From contig JANQXM010000063.1 in the NCBI GenBank assembly GCA_030729385.1, positions 1 to 55,716 of the forward strand: a stretch of DNA of 55,716 nt, given 5' to 3'. Under the pieces are notes generated by a model. It was given only the letters and a program-made list of their open reading frames with translations, ran no database searches and had not been told where the DNA came from. The stretch is from Opitutales bacterium. GTDB taxonomy: Bacteria > Verrucomicrobiota > Verrucomicrobiia > Opitutales > Coraliomargaritaceae. Position numbers and translations under genes: made by a program. How positions within the stretch are numbered: position 1 is the stretch's first letter; the number at the start of each line of letters is the position of its first letter. This document shows, in pieces, positions 25,701-35,777 of this stretch.

Positions 25701-26179
25701 ATCCAAACGTCACCGTTCGTATGCGTGGTGTGATGGAGAAGTGCACATTCTGCACGCAGCGTATTGAAGCAGCCAAGATTGAGCAGAAGCGCCTCGCAGG
25801 TGCTTCCGGCAACATCAAGATCGCGGACGGCAACATCAAGACAGCTTGTCAGCAAGTCTGCCCGACCGATGCGATTACCTTTGGTGATATTTCCGACGCA
25901 GAATCTGAAGTTTCCAAGATGAAGGCGAGTGATCGTAACTACTCTGTCTTGGGTTACCTCAATGCGCGTCCACGCACCACTTACTTGGCACGTCTTCGTA
26001 ATCCGAATCCTAAGATGCCTGACGCATACTCCAAACCATACGCCTATGCTCAATACGACGAGCGTTACGGACATGGCAGCGGTGGCGACCACGGCGAAGA
26101 TTCACATGGCGACGAACATGCTGCTCCAGCACACGACGACCATTCCACTCCTTCTAAAGAAGCGCAACCCGCTCACTAA
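22784..26179 (+). CDS. actB: Alternative complex III subunit B, molybdopterin-fold/iron-sulfur fusion protein
   Basis: 1131 residues. A Tat-type motif NRRQFMK (43-49) precedes a hydrophobic stretch ending in GMAGC (Cys65), so the protein is exported and may be lipid anchored. Residues about 70-800 resemble the molybdopterin oxidoreductase fold, though ACIII members lack the cofactor. The last 300 residues are a ferredoxin-like domain with four cysteine groups: [11 protein letters not shown] (from 830), [14 protein letters not shown] (from 892), [12 protein letters not shown], and CTFC with CQQVCP. These hold the Fe-S chain that feeds electrons to the hemes. The tail is rich in His and acidic residues. 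Confidence 0.95.
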   Translation: MNNSEFSGPRYWKSLDSLAETPAFKDWVEREFPAGASEMEGVNRRQFMKVMAASFGLAGLGMAGCRRPEQTILPYSKQPENVIPGIPVYYTSSQPGARDNVPVIVETQTGRPTKVEGNPSYKPYGGATSVYTQASILDLYDPDRATKSSITETAVRDRLAAIRKTHGADKGKGLVFLAEPSTSPSRAALVTQIKKAFPAATWTEYTPIDQSTSEQAAKAVFGKTLRALPDFSKAKRVLSLDADFLLNADASIGLARDFVKTRKVKDSKDAKKMSRLYAVESTLTSTGSMADHRLRLSSSQMGAFIAQVGAAFLAKKHVGGPLAGELKKLGASLHVDAKWVDECAADLADHAGHAIVVAGEHLPKSVHAIVIAINEALAAPVKYVAVADAEKGIAAAAARLNKGDVQTLVIIGGNPVYDAPVDLDWVSAQAKAADSIYFGGSVNETAKLAKTFIARSHYLESWGDGRTFDGTLVPVQPMIEPLFPTFNELEVLARLAGAEVTDAYSIAQATFKKLGGSDYNKFLSDGLLEGSAFNAVAAKSEPAKVVAAIDATELEALELSATKLEVRFAPSSHAGDGRFANNGWMMECPDPMTKLTWDNAILISPRLAKELEEQQGVQIFPSKKPMNQDSAFFEGAKGTLQNNKAEFKRGQEQAVVAELTINGRTIKGPIHVVPGMANYTVVLPLGMGREVGRIATGVGFNAYTVRSSDGLGVALGAALQLTEEKYDLANTQEHWSMEGRAIVREGNADYYAKHPDFANKVGVESHAPANYGKDADKSLQEQATSQFRGNSAYEHPDFTKPAPNVKVWEGNEDKFPAVQQWGMAIDLNSCTGCTACVVACQSENNIPIVGKEQTLRGREMHWMRIDRYFSAEKYDQTEVPEDVQVSFMGMMCQHCENAPCEQVCPVNATVHDSQGLNTMAYNRCVGTRYCANNCPYKVRRFNFFDWNKRQIGEVYKGPLGPVDEPELQKMQKNPNVTVRMRGVMEKCTFCTQRIEAAKIEQKRLAGASGNIKIADGNIKTACQQVCPTDAITFGDISDAESEVSKMKASDRNYSVLGYLNARPRTTYLARLRNPNPKMPDAYSKPYAYAQYDERYGHGSGGDHGEDSHGDEHAAPAHDDHSTPSKEAQPAH

Positions 26180-26203
26180 TTTATAACTAGCGAACCTATT
26201 AAA

Positions 26204-27702
<1,499 letters not shown>

Positions 27703-27703
<1 letters not shown>

Positions 27704-28233
27704 TGTCTGAAACATACGGAATTATCGCAAGTTTCCCAGATACACCGTCTTTCTTCCACGCGGCAGAAAAGGTGAGGGATGCTGGTTACAAAAAATGGGA
27801 CACGTATTCATCGTTCCCCGTTCACGGTATGCCAGCCGCACAAGGTCAGCCGCGCTCCAAGGTGCCGGTCTTCACTTTCTGTGGTGGTATTTTAGGCTTC
27901 ACGGTCGGCACTCTGATCGTCTGGTTCATGAATGCTTACAACTATCCACTTATCGTGGGTGGTAAGCCATTCTTTAGCCCGGTCTTCCCGTTCCCGATCA
28001 TGTATGAGTTGACGATTCTGTTGTCAGCTTTCGGCACGCTCGGCGGGATGTTTATCACTAATTTGCTCCCACAGCACTACAACCCACTCTTTAACAGCGA
28101 AAAGTTTCTGGAAGTTTCCGGAGACCGTCTCGTTATCGCCATCGAAGCACGCGACGGTAAATTTGATCCCGTCGCGACACGTCAGTTCCTCGAAGAAATT
28201 GGCGGAACTGACATTGAGGAGGTCTCCAAGTAG
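27703..28233 (+). CDS. actD: Alternative complex III subunit D (DUF3341)
   Basis: 176 residues. DUF3341 pattern: [20 protein letters not shown] near the N-terminus, [14 protein letters not shown], then two transmembrane helices (around [20 protein letters not shown] and [18 protein letters not shown]) and a soluble C-terminal domain with RLVIAIEA. ActD is a structural membrane subunit that packs beside ActC. Overlaps actC by one base and is followed by actE after nine bases. Confidence 0.94.
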
Positions 28234-28242
28234 GACATCATC

Positions 28243-28875
28243 ATGCGTATCTTTTTAGCAATCTATGTATTTGTGGTCATCGCGGCCGTGTCGATTCTCG
28301 GCTTCCGCGGCACGACAAGCACGAAACCACCACTTGAAGTATTCCCCGATATGGACCGTCAGGCCCGTTACAAGCCACAGGCAGAAAACGAGTTTTTCGC
28401 CGATGGTCGTAACGATCGCCCCGTGCCTGCCGGCACAGTCGCTCGTGGTAACTACTTTAATCAAAAAGAAGTTTTCTCTGCCGACTTCGAAGACAAACGC
28501 CTAGGCGACACGGTTCTTCTTGAAGGTAAGAACGCCGACGGTTCCTTCGTTAAGAAGCTGCCACTCGAAGTCTCTTATGAGCTCATCGAGCAAGGGCGTC
28601 AAAAATACGACATCTTCTGTGGTGCTTGCCACGGTGCAGCCGGTGATGGCAAAGGAGTCGTCCAGCCATACATGGTTGGTGCGGTGCCTGCCAACTACCA
28701 CGACGATCGTCTTCGTTCTGTTGAGGACGGTTATATGTTCGATGTCATTTCAAATGGTTTCAATCAGATGCTCGGTTTGAAAGACCGTTTAAGCCCTGAA
28801 GAACGCTGGGCCATCGTGCTCTACATGCGCGCTTTGCAAAAGTCGCAAAACCCAGTAGCGGAGGCAGGAATTTAA
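28243..28875 (+). CDS. actE: Alternative complex III subunit E, monoheme cytochrome c
   Basis: 210 residues. N-terminal hydrophobic anchor (FLAIYVFVVIAAVSILGF), then a class I cytochrome c domain with one heme site CGACH (126-130) and a later GFNQML, where Met may be the distal ligand. PVPAGTVARG and the DGSFVKKLP region match other ActE proteins. It is the exit point for electrons from the complex to the terminal oxidase. Four bases before actF. Confidence 0.94.
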   Translation: MRIFLAIYVFVVIAAVSILGFRGTTSTKPPLEVFPDMDRQARYKPQAENEFFADGRNDRPVPAGTVARGNYFNQKEVFSADFEDKRLGDTVLLEGKNADGSFVKKLPLEVSYELIEQGRQKYDIFCGACHGAAGDGKGVVQPYMVGAVPANYHDDRLRSVEDGYMFDVISNGFNQMLGLKDRLSPEERWAIVLYMRALQKSQNPVAEAGI

Positions 28876-28879
28876 TACT

Positions 28880-30154
28880 ATGAGTTCGGACACATCTAAC
28901 TCCAAAGGTAGCAACGTAGGGCTTATCGCTCTCGTCGTCGGCATCGTCGGCATCGTTATCGCTCTATTCGGTTTCAAGCAAGGCTTGGATAACAACGACG
29001 CCCGCCCATTAATGAGCTGGCTCATCGGTATCGGCTTCTGGATCTCGATCGCGATCGGGATGCTCTTCTTGACCCAAATCTGGTATGTTTTCCATGCTCG
29101 CTGGCCGGTGATCATCCGCCGCCAATGTGAGCACTTCATGGCAGCCTTCCCATATTTGCTCGTGCTGTTCCTTCCATTGCTTGCAGTGGTCTTGTTCCAC
29201 GACAATCCAGGTATTCTCTGGAAGTGGATGAATGGCACCAACGCATTGCCCGGTCACGGCACTGTCGGTGAGGACGCAATCTACCAGTGGAAGCAGCCTT
29301 TCCTGAATATCGAGTTCTTCACCATCCGCGTTTTCATGATCTTTGGTGTGTTCATCTTGATCTCCGGTCTGCTTCGCAAGTTCTCTTTCGATACAGATAA
29401 GACAGGCGATATCAAAAACACACACAAAGCGCGTGTTCTTTCCTCGCTCGGTTTGTTCCTTTGCGCGGTTGCCATGACAATGGGTGCGATCGACTGGTTC
29501 AAGTCGCTTGAATACCACTGGTTCTCGACCATGTATGGTGTGTGGTTCTTCGCTGCATGTATGCGCGCAGCCCTAGCATCGATCATTATCCTGACCGTGA
29601 TTCTCGCAGCTAAGGGCTACCTCAAGGGTATCCTCAAGCAAGCGCACCGTTATGACATCGGTTGTATGATGCTGGCTTTCACAGTTTTCTGGGCCTACAT
29701 CAGCTTCTCTCAGTATTTCCTTATTTATAACGCCAATATCCCTGAAGAAACTTTCTGGTATAACCTGCGTGAGCAGAATTTCGATGGCACCACGAACAGC
29801 TGGTGGTGGGTGAGCATGGGCTTGATTTTCGGTCACTTCCTCACACCGTTCCTCTGCTTGCTCTGGTATAAGACGAAGGTCGTCATTTGGCGCACGGTTG
29901 CGATTTCGACTTGGATCCTCGCTTTCCATATTCTCGACCTTTACTGGAACATTGTTCCTGGCAAATTGGTGAATCCTGACCCACACGCAGCGGGCTATCT
30001 CGTTCGTCAGTTCTCGATTTCTCCATATGATATCGCCGCACTCGTTGGTATCGGTGGCATCTGCATCTTTGCAATGTGCCGTAGCATGAAGAAGGCTGAA
30101 CCGATTCCTATTCGCGACCCGAATATCCTCACATCCCTTAACTACACCGAGTAA
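28880..30154 (+). CDS. actF: Alternative complex III subunit F, second NrfD-like membrane protein
   Basis: 424 residues, ten or so transmembrane helices. It is a shorter paralogue of the ActC fold; GAIDWFKSLEYHWFSTMYGVW, FSQYFLIYNANIPEE and FHILDLYWNIVPG are characteristic of ActF. Whether it binds quinone itself differs between published models. The last of the six act genes; a small membrane-protein gene follows after six bases. Confidence 0.94.
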   Translation: MSSDTSNSKGSNVGLIALVVGIVGIVIALFGFKQGLDNNDARPLMSWLIGIGFWISIAIGMLFLTQIWYVFHARWPVIIRRQCEHFMAAFPYLLVLFLPLLAVVLFHDNPGILWKWMNGTNALPGHGTVGEDAIYQWKQPFLNIEFFTIRVFMIFGVFILISGLLRKFSFDTDKTGDIKNTHKARVLSSLGLFLCAVAMTMGAIDWFKSLEYHWFSTMYGVWFFAACMRAALASIIILTVILAAKGYLKGILKQAHRYDIGCMMLAFTVFWAYISFSQYFLIYNANIPEETFWYNLREQNFDGTTNSWWWVSMGLIFGHFLTPFLCLLWYKTKVVIWRTVAISTWILAFHILDLYWNIVPGKLVNPDPHAAGYLVRQFSISPYDIAALVGIGGICIFAMCRSMKKAEPIPIRDPNILTSLNYTE

Positions 30155-30160
30155 TTTACG

Positions 30161-30409
30161 ATGTCTGAACAAGAAGTATCCAAATGTAATTTTTTGCTGA
30201 CTTTCCTCGGCAGTCTCGGCGCGATTCTTATTTTCGCTCTGATCATCTTTGTCGCCTATCTGCCGAATCGTCCCGATGCGGTGGATGCGCAAGTGGTCGC
30301 GGACCGTCAGGCCAAAGTGGATGAGATCCGCGCACAGGGAGTTGCCAAGCTTGGCAACATCGACGCCGCCATGGAGCAAACTGTCAGCGCTTATCAAAAG
30401 AAGGATTAA
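30161..30409 (+). CDS. Small single-pass membrane protein between actF and ccoS
   Basis: 82 residues. One transmembrane helix (FLLTFLGSLGAILIFALIIFVAYL) then a charged helical tail (DAQVVADRQAKVDEIRAQG). No family recognised. It follows actF by six bases and precedes the CcoS-like gene by eight, so it is clearly part of the act-cco operon. The tail heptads suggest a short coiled coil. It may be an accessory subunit that joins the two complexes or helps assembly; that is inference. Confidence 0.75.
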   Translation: MSEQEVSKCNFLLTFLGSLGAILIFALIIFVAYLPNRPDAVDAQVVADRQAKVDEIRAQGVAKLGNIDAAMEQTVSAYQKKD

Positions 30410-30417
30410 TTTTTCCG

Positions 30418-30609
30418 ATGGACGCCGAAAGCTACACAGATTTGCTCCCTCTCATCCTTTTGGGTGTGGTCTTTTTTGTGTCAGCCATCGCGATGCTCTA
30501 CTGGTCTTCCAAGCGCGGGCAATTCCGCAACTTCGATAGCCAAGCTAGCACCATCTTTACCGATGAAGAACCCGAGGGTGAGATTTCCGACTCCTTTCCC
30601 AGTAAATAA
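30418..30609 (+). CDS. ccoS: CcoS-like cbb3 oxidase assembly protein
   Basis: 63 residues. One N-terminal transmembrane helix (LLPLILLGVVFFVSAIAMLYW) followed by SSKRGQFRNFDSQASTIFTD, closely matching the CcoS/FixS pattern W..(K/R)SGQF.D......IF.D(D/E). CcoS helps insert cofactors (heme/copper) into CcoN. Usually encoded next to ccoI; here it lies between actF and ccoN, which supports assignment of the P-type ATPase at 19647 to the same pathway. Confidence 0.8.
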   Translation: MDAESYTDLLPLILLGVVFFVSAIAMLYWSSKRGQFRNFDSQASTIFTDEEPEGEISDSFPSK

Positions 30610-30619
30610 CAACTTTTTC

Positions 30620-30701
30620 AATTAGGAATTATGAATAGCGGATTAGGAATGTTGATAAAGCACTCCGAACTTCAACTTAACCATACTTTTGATTCCTAAT
30701 T
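30620..30701. repeat. AT-rich inverted repeat between ccoS and ccoN
   Basis: AATTAGGAAT (30620-30629) and ATTCCTAATT (30692-30701) are exact complements; a further partial copy, GATTAGGAAT, is at 30641. The 119-base gap is the only sizeable break in the act-cco block, so ccoNOP may have its own promoter here. No gene seen. Confidence 0.55.
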
Positions 30702-30728
30702 TCCAATACTTAATTAAATTCTCTTTCA

Positions 30729-32210
30729 ATGAGCGAAGCTCCACAGATTAACAGCCAGTCAGCTAGCCCGTATTCGTCGAACGACGCTGAGGTGCGCGCC
30801 GAACTGAGCGAAATCGATGCATCCATTCGGACTTCGGCACTGTTCTTTACCGTGTCCGCGATCTTCTGGTTGCTGGCCGGCACGGTCTTTGCGCTGATCA
30901 CTGCGTATAAAGCGCATGAGCCTTCATTTATGGGAGACAGTGCACTCTCGACTTTCGGTCGTATGCGTTCGGCGCACTTGAATGCGATGGCACTCGGGTG
31001 GGGTAATAATATCATTTTCGCCGTTGGTCTCTGGATCATGGCACGCCTTTGCCGTTCGCCCATTCGTCATGGAGGATTGCTGCTGATCGCTGGGATATTT
31101 TGGAATATCGGTCTGACTGTTGGTATCGTCGGTATCATCATGGGCGACATCACTTCGGTGGAGTGGCTTGAAATCCCACACTACGCGACACCATTGCTCG
31201 CGCTGTCTTATGCCTTGATTGGTGTTTGGGGTGTCATGGCTTTCAAGTTCCGTAAAGGAGAGCACGTTTACGTTTCTCAGTGGTATATCCTAGCGGGACT
31301 TTTCTGGTTCCCATGGCTATATATTGTCGCGCAGATAATGATCATCTGGTTCCCCGCACGTGGCGTGGTTCAATCGGTCACGAATTGGTGGTTTGCGCAT
31401 AATGTGCTCGGTCTCTGGCTGACTCCGATGGCGCTGGCTACTGCATACTATTTGATTCCTAAGGTATTGGGACGCCCGATTTATTCTTACTATCTGTCCG
31501 TCCTTGGTTTCTGGGCACTGGCAATCTTCTACAACTGGGCCGGTGTGCACCACCTCATTGGTGGTCCGATCCCAGTCTGGTTGATTTCTGCCGGTATCGT
31601 GGCTTCGATCATGATGGTGATTCCAGTCATCGTGGTCGGTCTCAATCACCACATGTCGGTTGTCGGCTTACATAAGGAAGTGTGGCGTAGCCCGACGCTT
31701 CGATTTGTCGTCTTCGGTGCTATTTCTTATACGCTTGTCAGTTTGATCGGTTCATCGATGGCTGTGCGTTCAGTGAATGAGATCACACACTTCACACACT
31801 TTACAGTCGGTCACGCTCACCACGGTGTGTATGCCTTCTTCTCAATGATCATGTTTGGTGGTGTTTACTACATGATGCCTCGCTTGCTCAAGCGCGAGTG
31901 GCCATCCGCCGGATTGATCAAACTGCACTTCTGGGGTAGCGCGATCGGTATCTCCGTCATGTTGTTTGCCTTGCATGTCATTGGTTGGATACAAGGCGTG
32001 CAAATGAATGACGCTACGATCCCATTCCTTGAAATCGTGCAAAATACGATCCCATGGTTGAAGGCACGCACGATTTCAGGTGTCTTCCTGACTGTGGCTC
32101 ATATCGCTTTTGCGGTGAATTTCTTTTGGATGCTCTTTGCAGCCGGTGCGGTTCGCGCCAAGCAAGGTCCCACACTACTCGATTCTGCTAAAGAGGAGGG
32201 TGTAGCATAA
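30729..32210 (+). CDS. ccoN: cbb3-type cytochrome c oxidase subunit I
   Basis: 493 residues, about 12-13 transmembrane helices. Heme and copper ligand histidines are in [17 protein letters not shown] (low-spin heme), [15 protein letters not shown] and NHHMSVVG (CuB region) and [20 protein letters not shown] (heme ligands). This is the catalytic oxygen-reducing and proton-pumping subunit. It overlaps ccoO by one base (TAATG). Confidence 0.94.
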   Translation: MSEAPQINSQSASPYSSNDAEVRAELSEIDASIRTSALFFTVSAIFWLLAGTVFALITAYKAHEPSFMGDSALSTFGRMRSAHLNAMALGWGNNIIFAVGLWIMARLCRSPIRHGGLLLIAGIFWNIGLTVGIVGIIMGDITSVEWLEIPHYATPLLALSYALIGVWGVMAFKFRKGEHVYVSQWYILAGLFWFPWLYIVAQIMIIWFPARGVVQSVTNWWFAHNVLGLWLTPMALATAYYLIPKVLGRPIYSYYLSVLGFWALAIFYNWAGVHHLIGGPIPVWLISAGIVASIMMVIPVIVVGLNHHMSVVGLHKEVWRSPTLRFVVFGAISYTLVSLIGSSMAVRSVNEITHFTHFTVGHAHHGVYAFFSMIMFGGVYYMMPRLLKREWPSAGLIKLHFWGSAIGISVMLFALHVIGWIQGVQMNDATIPFLEIVQNTIPWLKARTISGVFLTVAHIAFAVNFFWMLFAAGAVRAKQGPTLLDSAKEEGVA

Positions 32211-32860
32211 TGAAAAACTTACCTTTATTATTCTGCGGCATTTTCTTCGCGCTCGCATTCTCGTTCACTGGTCTGATCCTTTCCAGTAACATCCAACTCG
32301 GTAGCCTGACACAGACCACTGAGATGCAAGATGAGAACGGCAACAACATGGAGGGTGAAACGCTCTATCCATTGACTGCTCCCGGTCTCGCTCAGCAAGG
32401 CAAGCAAGTTTACATCGAGATGGGCTGTATCTACTGCCACACGCAACAAGTGCGTCGCGCCGGATTTGGTGCCGATGTGGAGCGTAACTGGGGCCCACGT
32501 GCTTCTGTCGCTCGCGACTACATTCTCCAAGATCGCGTGCTTCTCGGCACCATGCGCACTGGACCTGACCTCATGCACGTCGGCGGTCGTCCTTTGAATA
32601 AGGATTGGCACCACTTGCACCTCTACAATCCTCAAATCACTTCGCCTGGTTCTACCATGGCTCCCTTTGCCTTCCTTTACGAAACCCGTGAGATTGATGG
32701 AGCACCTTCTGCCAACGCACTTAAGTTTCCTCCCAATTCAGAGTATAGCCCTGAAGCAGGCTATGAAGTTGTGCCGACCCGCCGTGCGGACGCACTGGTC
32801 GAGTATATGCTGAGCCTTAAACTCGACTACAGCCTACCTGAAGCACCGATTGCCGAATAA
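32210..32860 (+). CDS. ccoO: cbb3-type cytochrome c oxidase subunit II, monoheme
   Basis: 216 residues. N-terminal membrane anchor ([21 protein letters not shown]), heme site [10 protein letters not shown] (Cys73, Cys76, His77) and the CcoO signature [30 protein letters not shown]. It passes electrons from CcoP or a soluble cytochrome to CcoN. Single-base overlaps at both ends (with ccoN and ccoP) show tight coupling. Confidence 0.95.
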   Translation: MKNLPLLFCGIFFALAFSFTGLILSSNIQLGSLTQTTEMQDENGNNMEGETLYPLTAPGLAQQGKQVYIEMGCIYCHTQQVRRAGFGADVERNWGPRASVARDYILQDRVLLGTMRTGPDLMHVGGRPLNKDWHHLHLYNPQITSPGSTMAPFAFLYETREIDGAPSANALKFPPNSEYSPEAGYEVVPTRRADALVEYMLSLKLDYSLPEAPIAE

Positions 32861-33642
32861 TGAGCGAAGAGAATACAAATTCTGGGCCACACCCGAGCAA
32901 CAAAACGTCGCTCGAACAGGCTGCTATGCAAGATGAGCACATGCAGGATGTGCACGCGCAGCTCATGCGTGAAAAGGAAGAGCCACAAGAAGGTTTCTCT
33001 CCGGTGCCGATCTTTTTGATGTTCCTCTTTGCTGCCCTTTGTTTCTGGGGTGGGGTATATCTCGTGCATTATTCCGGCGGTTTCCGTTGGGATGCGTATG
33101 ATCCACATTTTAATCCGAATGCGGATAAGCCAGCTCCTGTGGAAATCCCACTATTCGAGCGCGGTCAAAAAGTTTTCAGTCAGCAATGTGCTGTCTGTCA
33201 CCAAGCAACTGGTGCCGGTGTTCCTGGTGTTTACCCACCAATTGCTGGTTCTGAATGGGTGACTGGCCACCCCCAAGTGTTGTCACGTATTTTGATCAAC
33301 GGTCTTAGTGGTCCTATTGAAGTAAAAGGAAATACATACAATGGTGCCATGCCTGCGTTCGGACCGAATGGTATGAATCTGAGCAATAAGGATCTTGCAG
33401 GCGTCATCACTTTCATTCGCCAAGAGTGGGGCAATGAAGCATCCGATGTGACTGAGAAAATGGTCGAAGATTATAAAGCGTTATACGCTGGTCGTTCCAC
33501 GACATGGTCGGCTGCAGAGCTGAAAGAGGGACTTGGTCCGATTCCAGAACCAGAAGTTGAAGAGGTTGTCGAAGAAGATGATGAATTTGCCGCAGAAGGT
33601 GAGCAAGCTGAAGAGGCGCACGCCGAACCAGCAGCGCACTAA
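32860..33642 (+). CDS. ccoP: cbb3-type oxidase cytochrome c subunit, single-heme CcoP
   Basis: 260 residues. A transmembrane helix near residues 48-68 ([20 protein letters not shown]) and one cytochrome c domain with CAVCH (110-114) and GAMPAF, in which Met is the likely distal ligand. Classical CcoP carries two heme domains and is about 290-310 residues; this one has only one, and ends in a 40-residue tail very rich in Glu and Ala. It may represent the short CcoP form that receives electrons directly from ActE. Overlaps ccoO by one base. Confidence 0.9.
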   Translation: MSEENTNSGPHPSNKTSLEQAAMQDEHMQDVHAQLMREKEEPQEGFSPVPIFLMFLFAALCFWGGVYLVHYSGGFRWDAYDPHFNPNADKPAPVEIPLFERGQKVFSQQCAVCHQATGAGVPGVYPPIAGSEWVTGHPQVLSRILINGLSGPIEVKGNTYNGAMPAFGPNGMNLSNKDLAGVITFIRQEWGNEASDVTEKMVEDYKALYAGRSTTWSAAELKEGLGPIPEPEVEEVVEEDDEFAAEGEQAEEAHAEPAAH

Positions 33643-33999
33643 TAATTGGTAGCGCCGATGTGTCTCGCACCGCACCTTATTTAAAAAGGTTCAGCTGCCA
33701 CATCGTAGGTGCGGTGTAATTCGACTGCATTAAGTAGGAATTCGGTAAAACCCTGGAGGGTTGCGCTCCGTCGCAACCGCCGATGGTTCGATGCATTTAG
33801 ACGTTTCTGCGGCAATGACAGAGCATTGCCCTCCAAATGAAGTTTCGTTTATCTATGTTTGTATATACGCTGTAATTAGCGCCATTCGAGACGCGCCTGC
33901 GCTACCAGCTCAATCATTTGATTTCGTAGAAGTGCATTCGTGATTCCTGTTACATTTTTATAGTCTCGCATGAACGCTTTTTGGGCGATCTCATGCGGT
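33643..33999. repeat. Gene-free gap with interleaved inverted repeats
   Basis: The 357-base gap after ccoP starts with interleaved complementary arms: GATGTG (33657) with CACATC (33699), and ACCGCACC (33669-33676) with GGTGCGGT (33708-33715). The order A-B-A'-B' would make a pseudoknot if transcribed, or shows two overlapping repeat units. A GGAG-class REP pair follows at 33755-33834. The rest holds no gene I can support; a 60-codon frame at 33761 runs through the repeats. Confidence 0.55.
33755..33834. repeat. REP-like hairpin pair (GGAG class), inverted orientation
   Basis: Plus strand: GGAG (33755-33758), stem GGTTGCG, loop CTCCGT, CGCAACC (to 33778, sharing the G at the foot). Minus strand: GGAG (33834-33831), stem GGCAATG, loop CTCTGT, CATTGCC (33830-33811). 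The stems are unrelated in sequence but both perfect; flank and loop are shared. GGAG is the known alternative foot tetranucleotide of REP elements. Confidence 0.75.
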
Positions 34000-34941
34000 A
34001 TGTCTGAAATCGTCGAAACGCCGCCGCCGCTCCCTGAAACCGAAGTCCTACCAGCTGATCTGGTTTTATTCTACCCAACTTCACGCGCGAAATTCATCTT
34101 TCTATCAATCGTCACCTTTGGGCTATATGAGCTTTATTGGTGCTATAAGTGTTGGAAGTTCGTGCAGCAAAACGGTCGCCCCGAGATCAGTCCCTTTTGG
34201 CGCGGGTTCCTTGCTCCTTTTTGGCTCTATAGTCTGCAGAAAGCGATCGATCCGGACACGCCTAAGAATCGCATCATGCTGATTGCGGGTGCTTATTTCA
34301 TTCTCAATTTGATCGCCCAACTACCTGATCCGTATTGGTGGCTCTCATTTTTTAGTTTTGTGCCTCTTCTATCCGTGGTGTCGGTGGTGAATAATCTGAA
34401 TGCAGATCCACAGGTGCGACGTTCGTCGAACTATTCCCGCTTTGGTCTCAAGCATGTTGTCGTGTCCATCGCTTGCAGTGCACTACTGGCGATTACGTTC
34501 TTACCTGAGATTGGTTTGATGCCACCGACTTATGTAGTCGAGGGATCGAAGATATCTCAGAGTCACCGCCAGTTTATGACTGAACTGGATGTCTTATCAG
34601 AGGAGGAGGAATTGATCCTTCTCTACTCCTTAGGGATCTTTTCTTTCAAGGAAGACGGTAACTTTTTCACTGACAAGCGGGTGGGGTGTTATTGGGAGAG
34701 TTATTTCGAGGAAGGCTACGAAGCGGAGTCCGCGTTTTTCGAAGACATCAAGGACATCACCGTCGAATACAGTGATTCTGAGTGGATAGATACAACGCTC
34801 ACCGTGCTACGCCATGACGACACCGAGTTCTTGCTCAGTGTTTCGACTGAAAAGGGATTGGATCGAGACTTCGTCGATCAAGTTCTGGAGCGCTGGCGAG
34901 CCGTGCAGCCTCAAGCTGAAGCGACGACGAGTGCACCCTAG
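34000..34941 (+). CDS. DUF4234-like membrane protein
   Basis: 313 residues from ATG 34000 (a frame opening at 33970 adds ten). Residues about 25-180 hold four to five transmembrane helices with [19 protein letters not shown], which resembles the DUF4234 entry pattern (GxYxxYWxYK). After the last helix comes a soluble C-terminal domain of about 130 residues with [29 protein letters not shown], a strand-rich pattern like PH-type or YcxB domains. Function unknown. Its stop overlaps the stop of hisF on the other strand by four bases. Confidence 0.65.
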   Translation: MSEIVETPPPLPETEVLPADLVLFYPTSRAKFIFLSIVTFGLYELYWCYKCWKFVQQNGRPEISPFWRGFLAPFWLYSLQKAIDPDTPKNRIMLIAGAYFILNLIAQLPDPYWWLSFFSFVPLLSVVSVVNNLNADPQVRRSSNYSRFGLKHVVVSIACSALLAITFLPEIGLMPPTYVVEGSKISQSHRQFMTELDVLSEEEELILLYSLGIFSFKEDGNFFTDKRVGCYWESYFEEGYEAESAFFEDIKDITVEYSDSEWIDTTLTVLRHDDTEFLLSVSTEKGLDRDFVDQVLERWRAVQPQAEATTSAP

Positions 34942-35702
34942 AGCCGAACTGGCAAGCCGCGTGACTGCAGGTGCTCTTTGGCTTGCTTGATGGTAAAAGT
35001 CCCAAAGTGGAAAATCGAAGCGGCGAGAACGGCGCTGGTTTTACCTTCGGTGATCGCGTCGGCAAGGTGATCGAGTGTGCCAGCACCACCGGAGGCGATG
35101 ACGGGCACTTCGACGGCTTCGCTGACGGCACGATTGAGCTCGTTGTCAAAGCCAGCTTTGGTGCCGTCGGAATCCATACTGGTGAGTAGGATCTCACCAG
35201 CACCGAGGGAGACGACTTTTTTTGCCCATTCAATGGCATCCAGTCCGGTATTGTTGCGGCCACCGTGTGTGTAGACCTGCCATTTGCCGGGTTGATCGGG
35301 CACGCGCTTGGCGTCGATCGCGACGACGATGCATTGATTGCCAAATTTTAAGGCGGCTTCGCGCACTAGTTCGGGATTGAGAATCGCGGCGGTGTTGAGG
35401 CTGATTTTATCTGCGCCTGCATTGAGCATATCGCGGATATTTTCAACGTTGCGCAGTCCGCCGCCAACGGTGAGTGGCATAAAGCACTCGGAGGCGGTGC
35501 GACGCACGACATCGATCATGGTGTTGCGCTCGTCGCTTGACGCAGTGATGTCGAGGAAAACGAGTTCGTCGGCACCTTGTAGTTCGTAGGCTTTGGCTTG
35601 TTCGACAGGATCACCCGCATCGATCAAGTTGACGAAGTTGACGCCTTTAACCACGCGGCCTTCGTGGACGTCGAGGCAAGGAATTATGCGAATCGATAAC
35701 AT
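34938..35702 (-). CDS. hisF: Imidazole glycerol phosphate synthase cyclase subunit
   Basis: 254 residues, the TIM-barrel half of IGP synthase in histidine biosynthesis; it joins ammonia from HisH to PRFAR and cyclises it. [19 protein letters not shown] carries catalytic Asp11, and [10 protein letters not shown] carries the second catalytic Asp near 130. LTVGGGLRN and [12 protein letters not shown] are the two phosphate-binding loops. ATG 35702 fits the family; a longer frame from 35750 adds 16 unrelated residues. HisH and the rest of the pathway are not in the window. Confidence 0.95.
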   Translation of the reverse strand: MLSIRIIPCLDVHEGRVVKGVNFVNLIDAGDPVEQAKAYELQGADELVFLDITASSDERNTMIDVVRRTASECFMPLTVGGGLRNVENIRDMLNAGADKISLNTAAILNPELVREAALKFGNQCIVVAIDAKRVPDQPGKWQVYTHGGRNNTGLDAIEWAKKVVSLGAGEILLTSMDSDGTKAGFDNELNRAVSEAVEVPVIASGGAGTLDHLADAITEGKTSAVLAASIFHFGTFTIKQAKEHLQSRGLPVRL

Positions 35703-35777
35703 GGTTGCGGGTTGTTTGTTGTGGTTTGTTAGACTGCGAATATCTAGCAACTTTCAACCAACAACAATCAACTTCAA

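Noticed and set aside
25076-26092. 338-codon frame antisense to actB
   Set aside because: It is the shadow of a strongly codon-biased gene; no domain, and actB is certain.
22784-26179. actB as a molybdenum-dependent oxidoreductase
   Set aside because: The context of five heme, NrfD-like and DUF3341 subunits and the C-terminal ferredoxin domain place it in alternative complex III, whose B subunit lacks the molybdenum cofactor.
29573-30397. 274-codon frame antisense to actF
   Set aside because: Same reason; highly charged shadow frame of a membrane protein gene.
34835-35344. 169-codon frame overlapping hisF in another frame
   Set aside because: Ser/Pro-rich shadow; hisF motifs are intact in the other frame.
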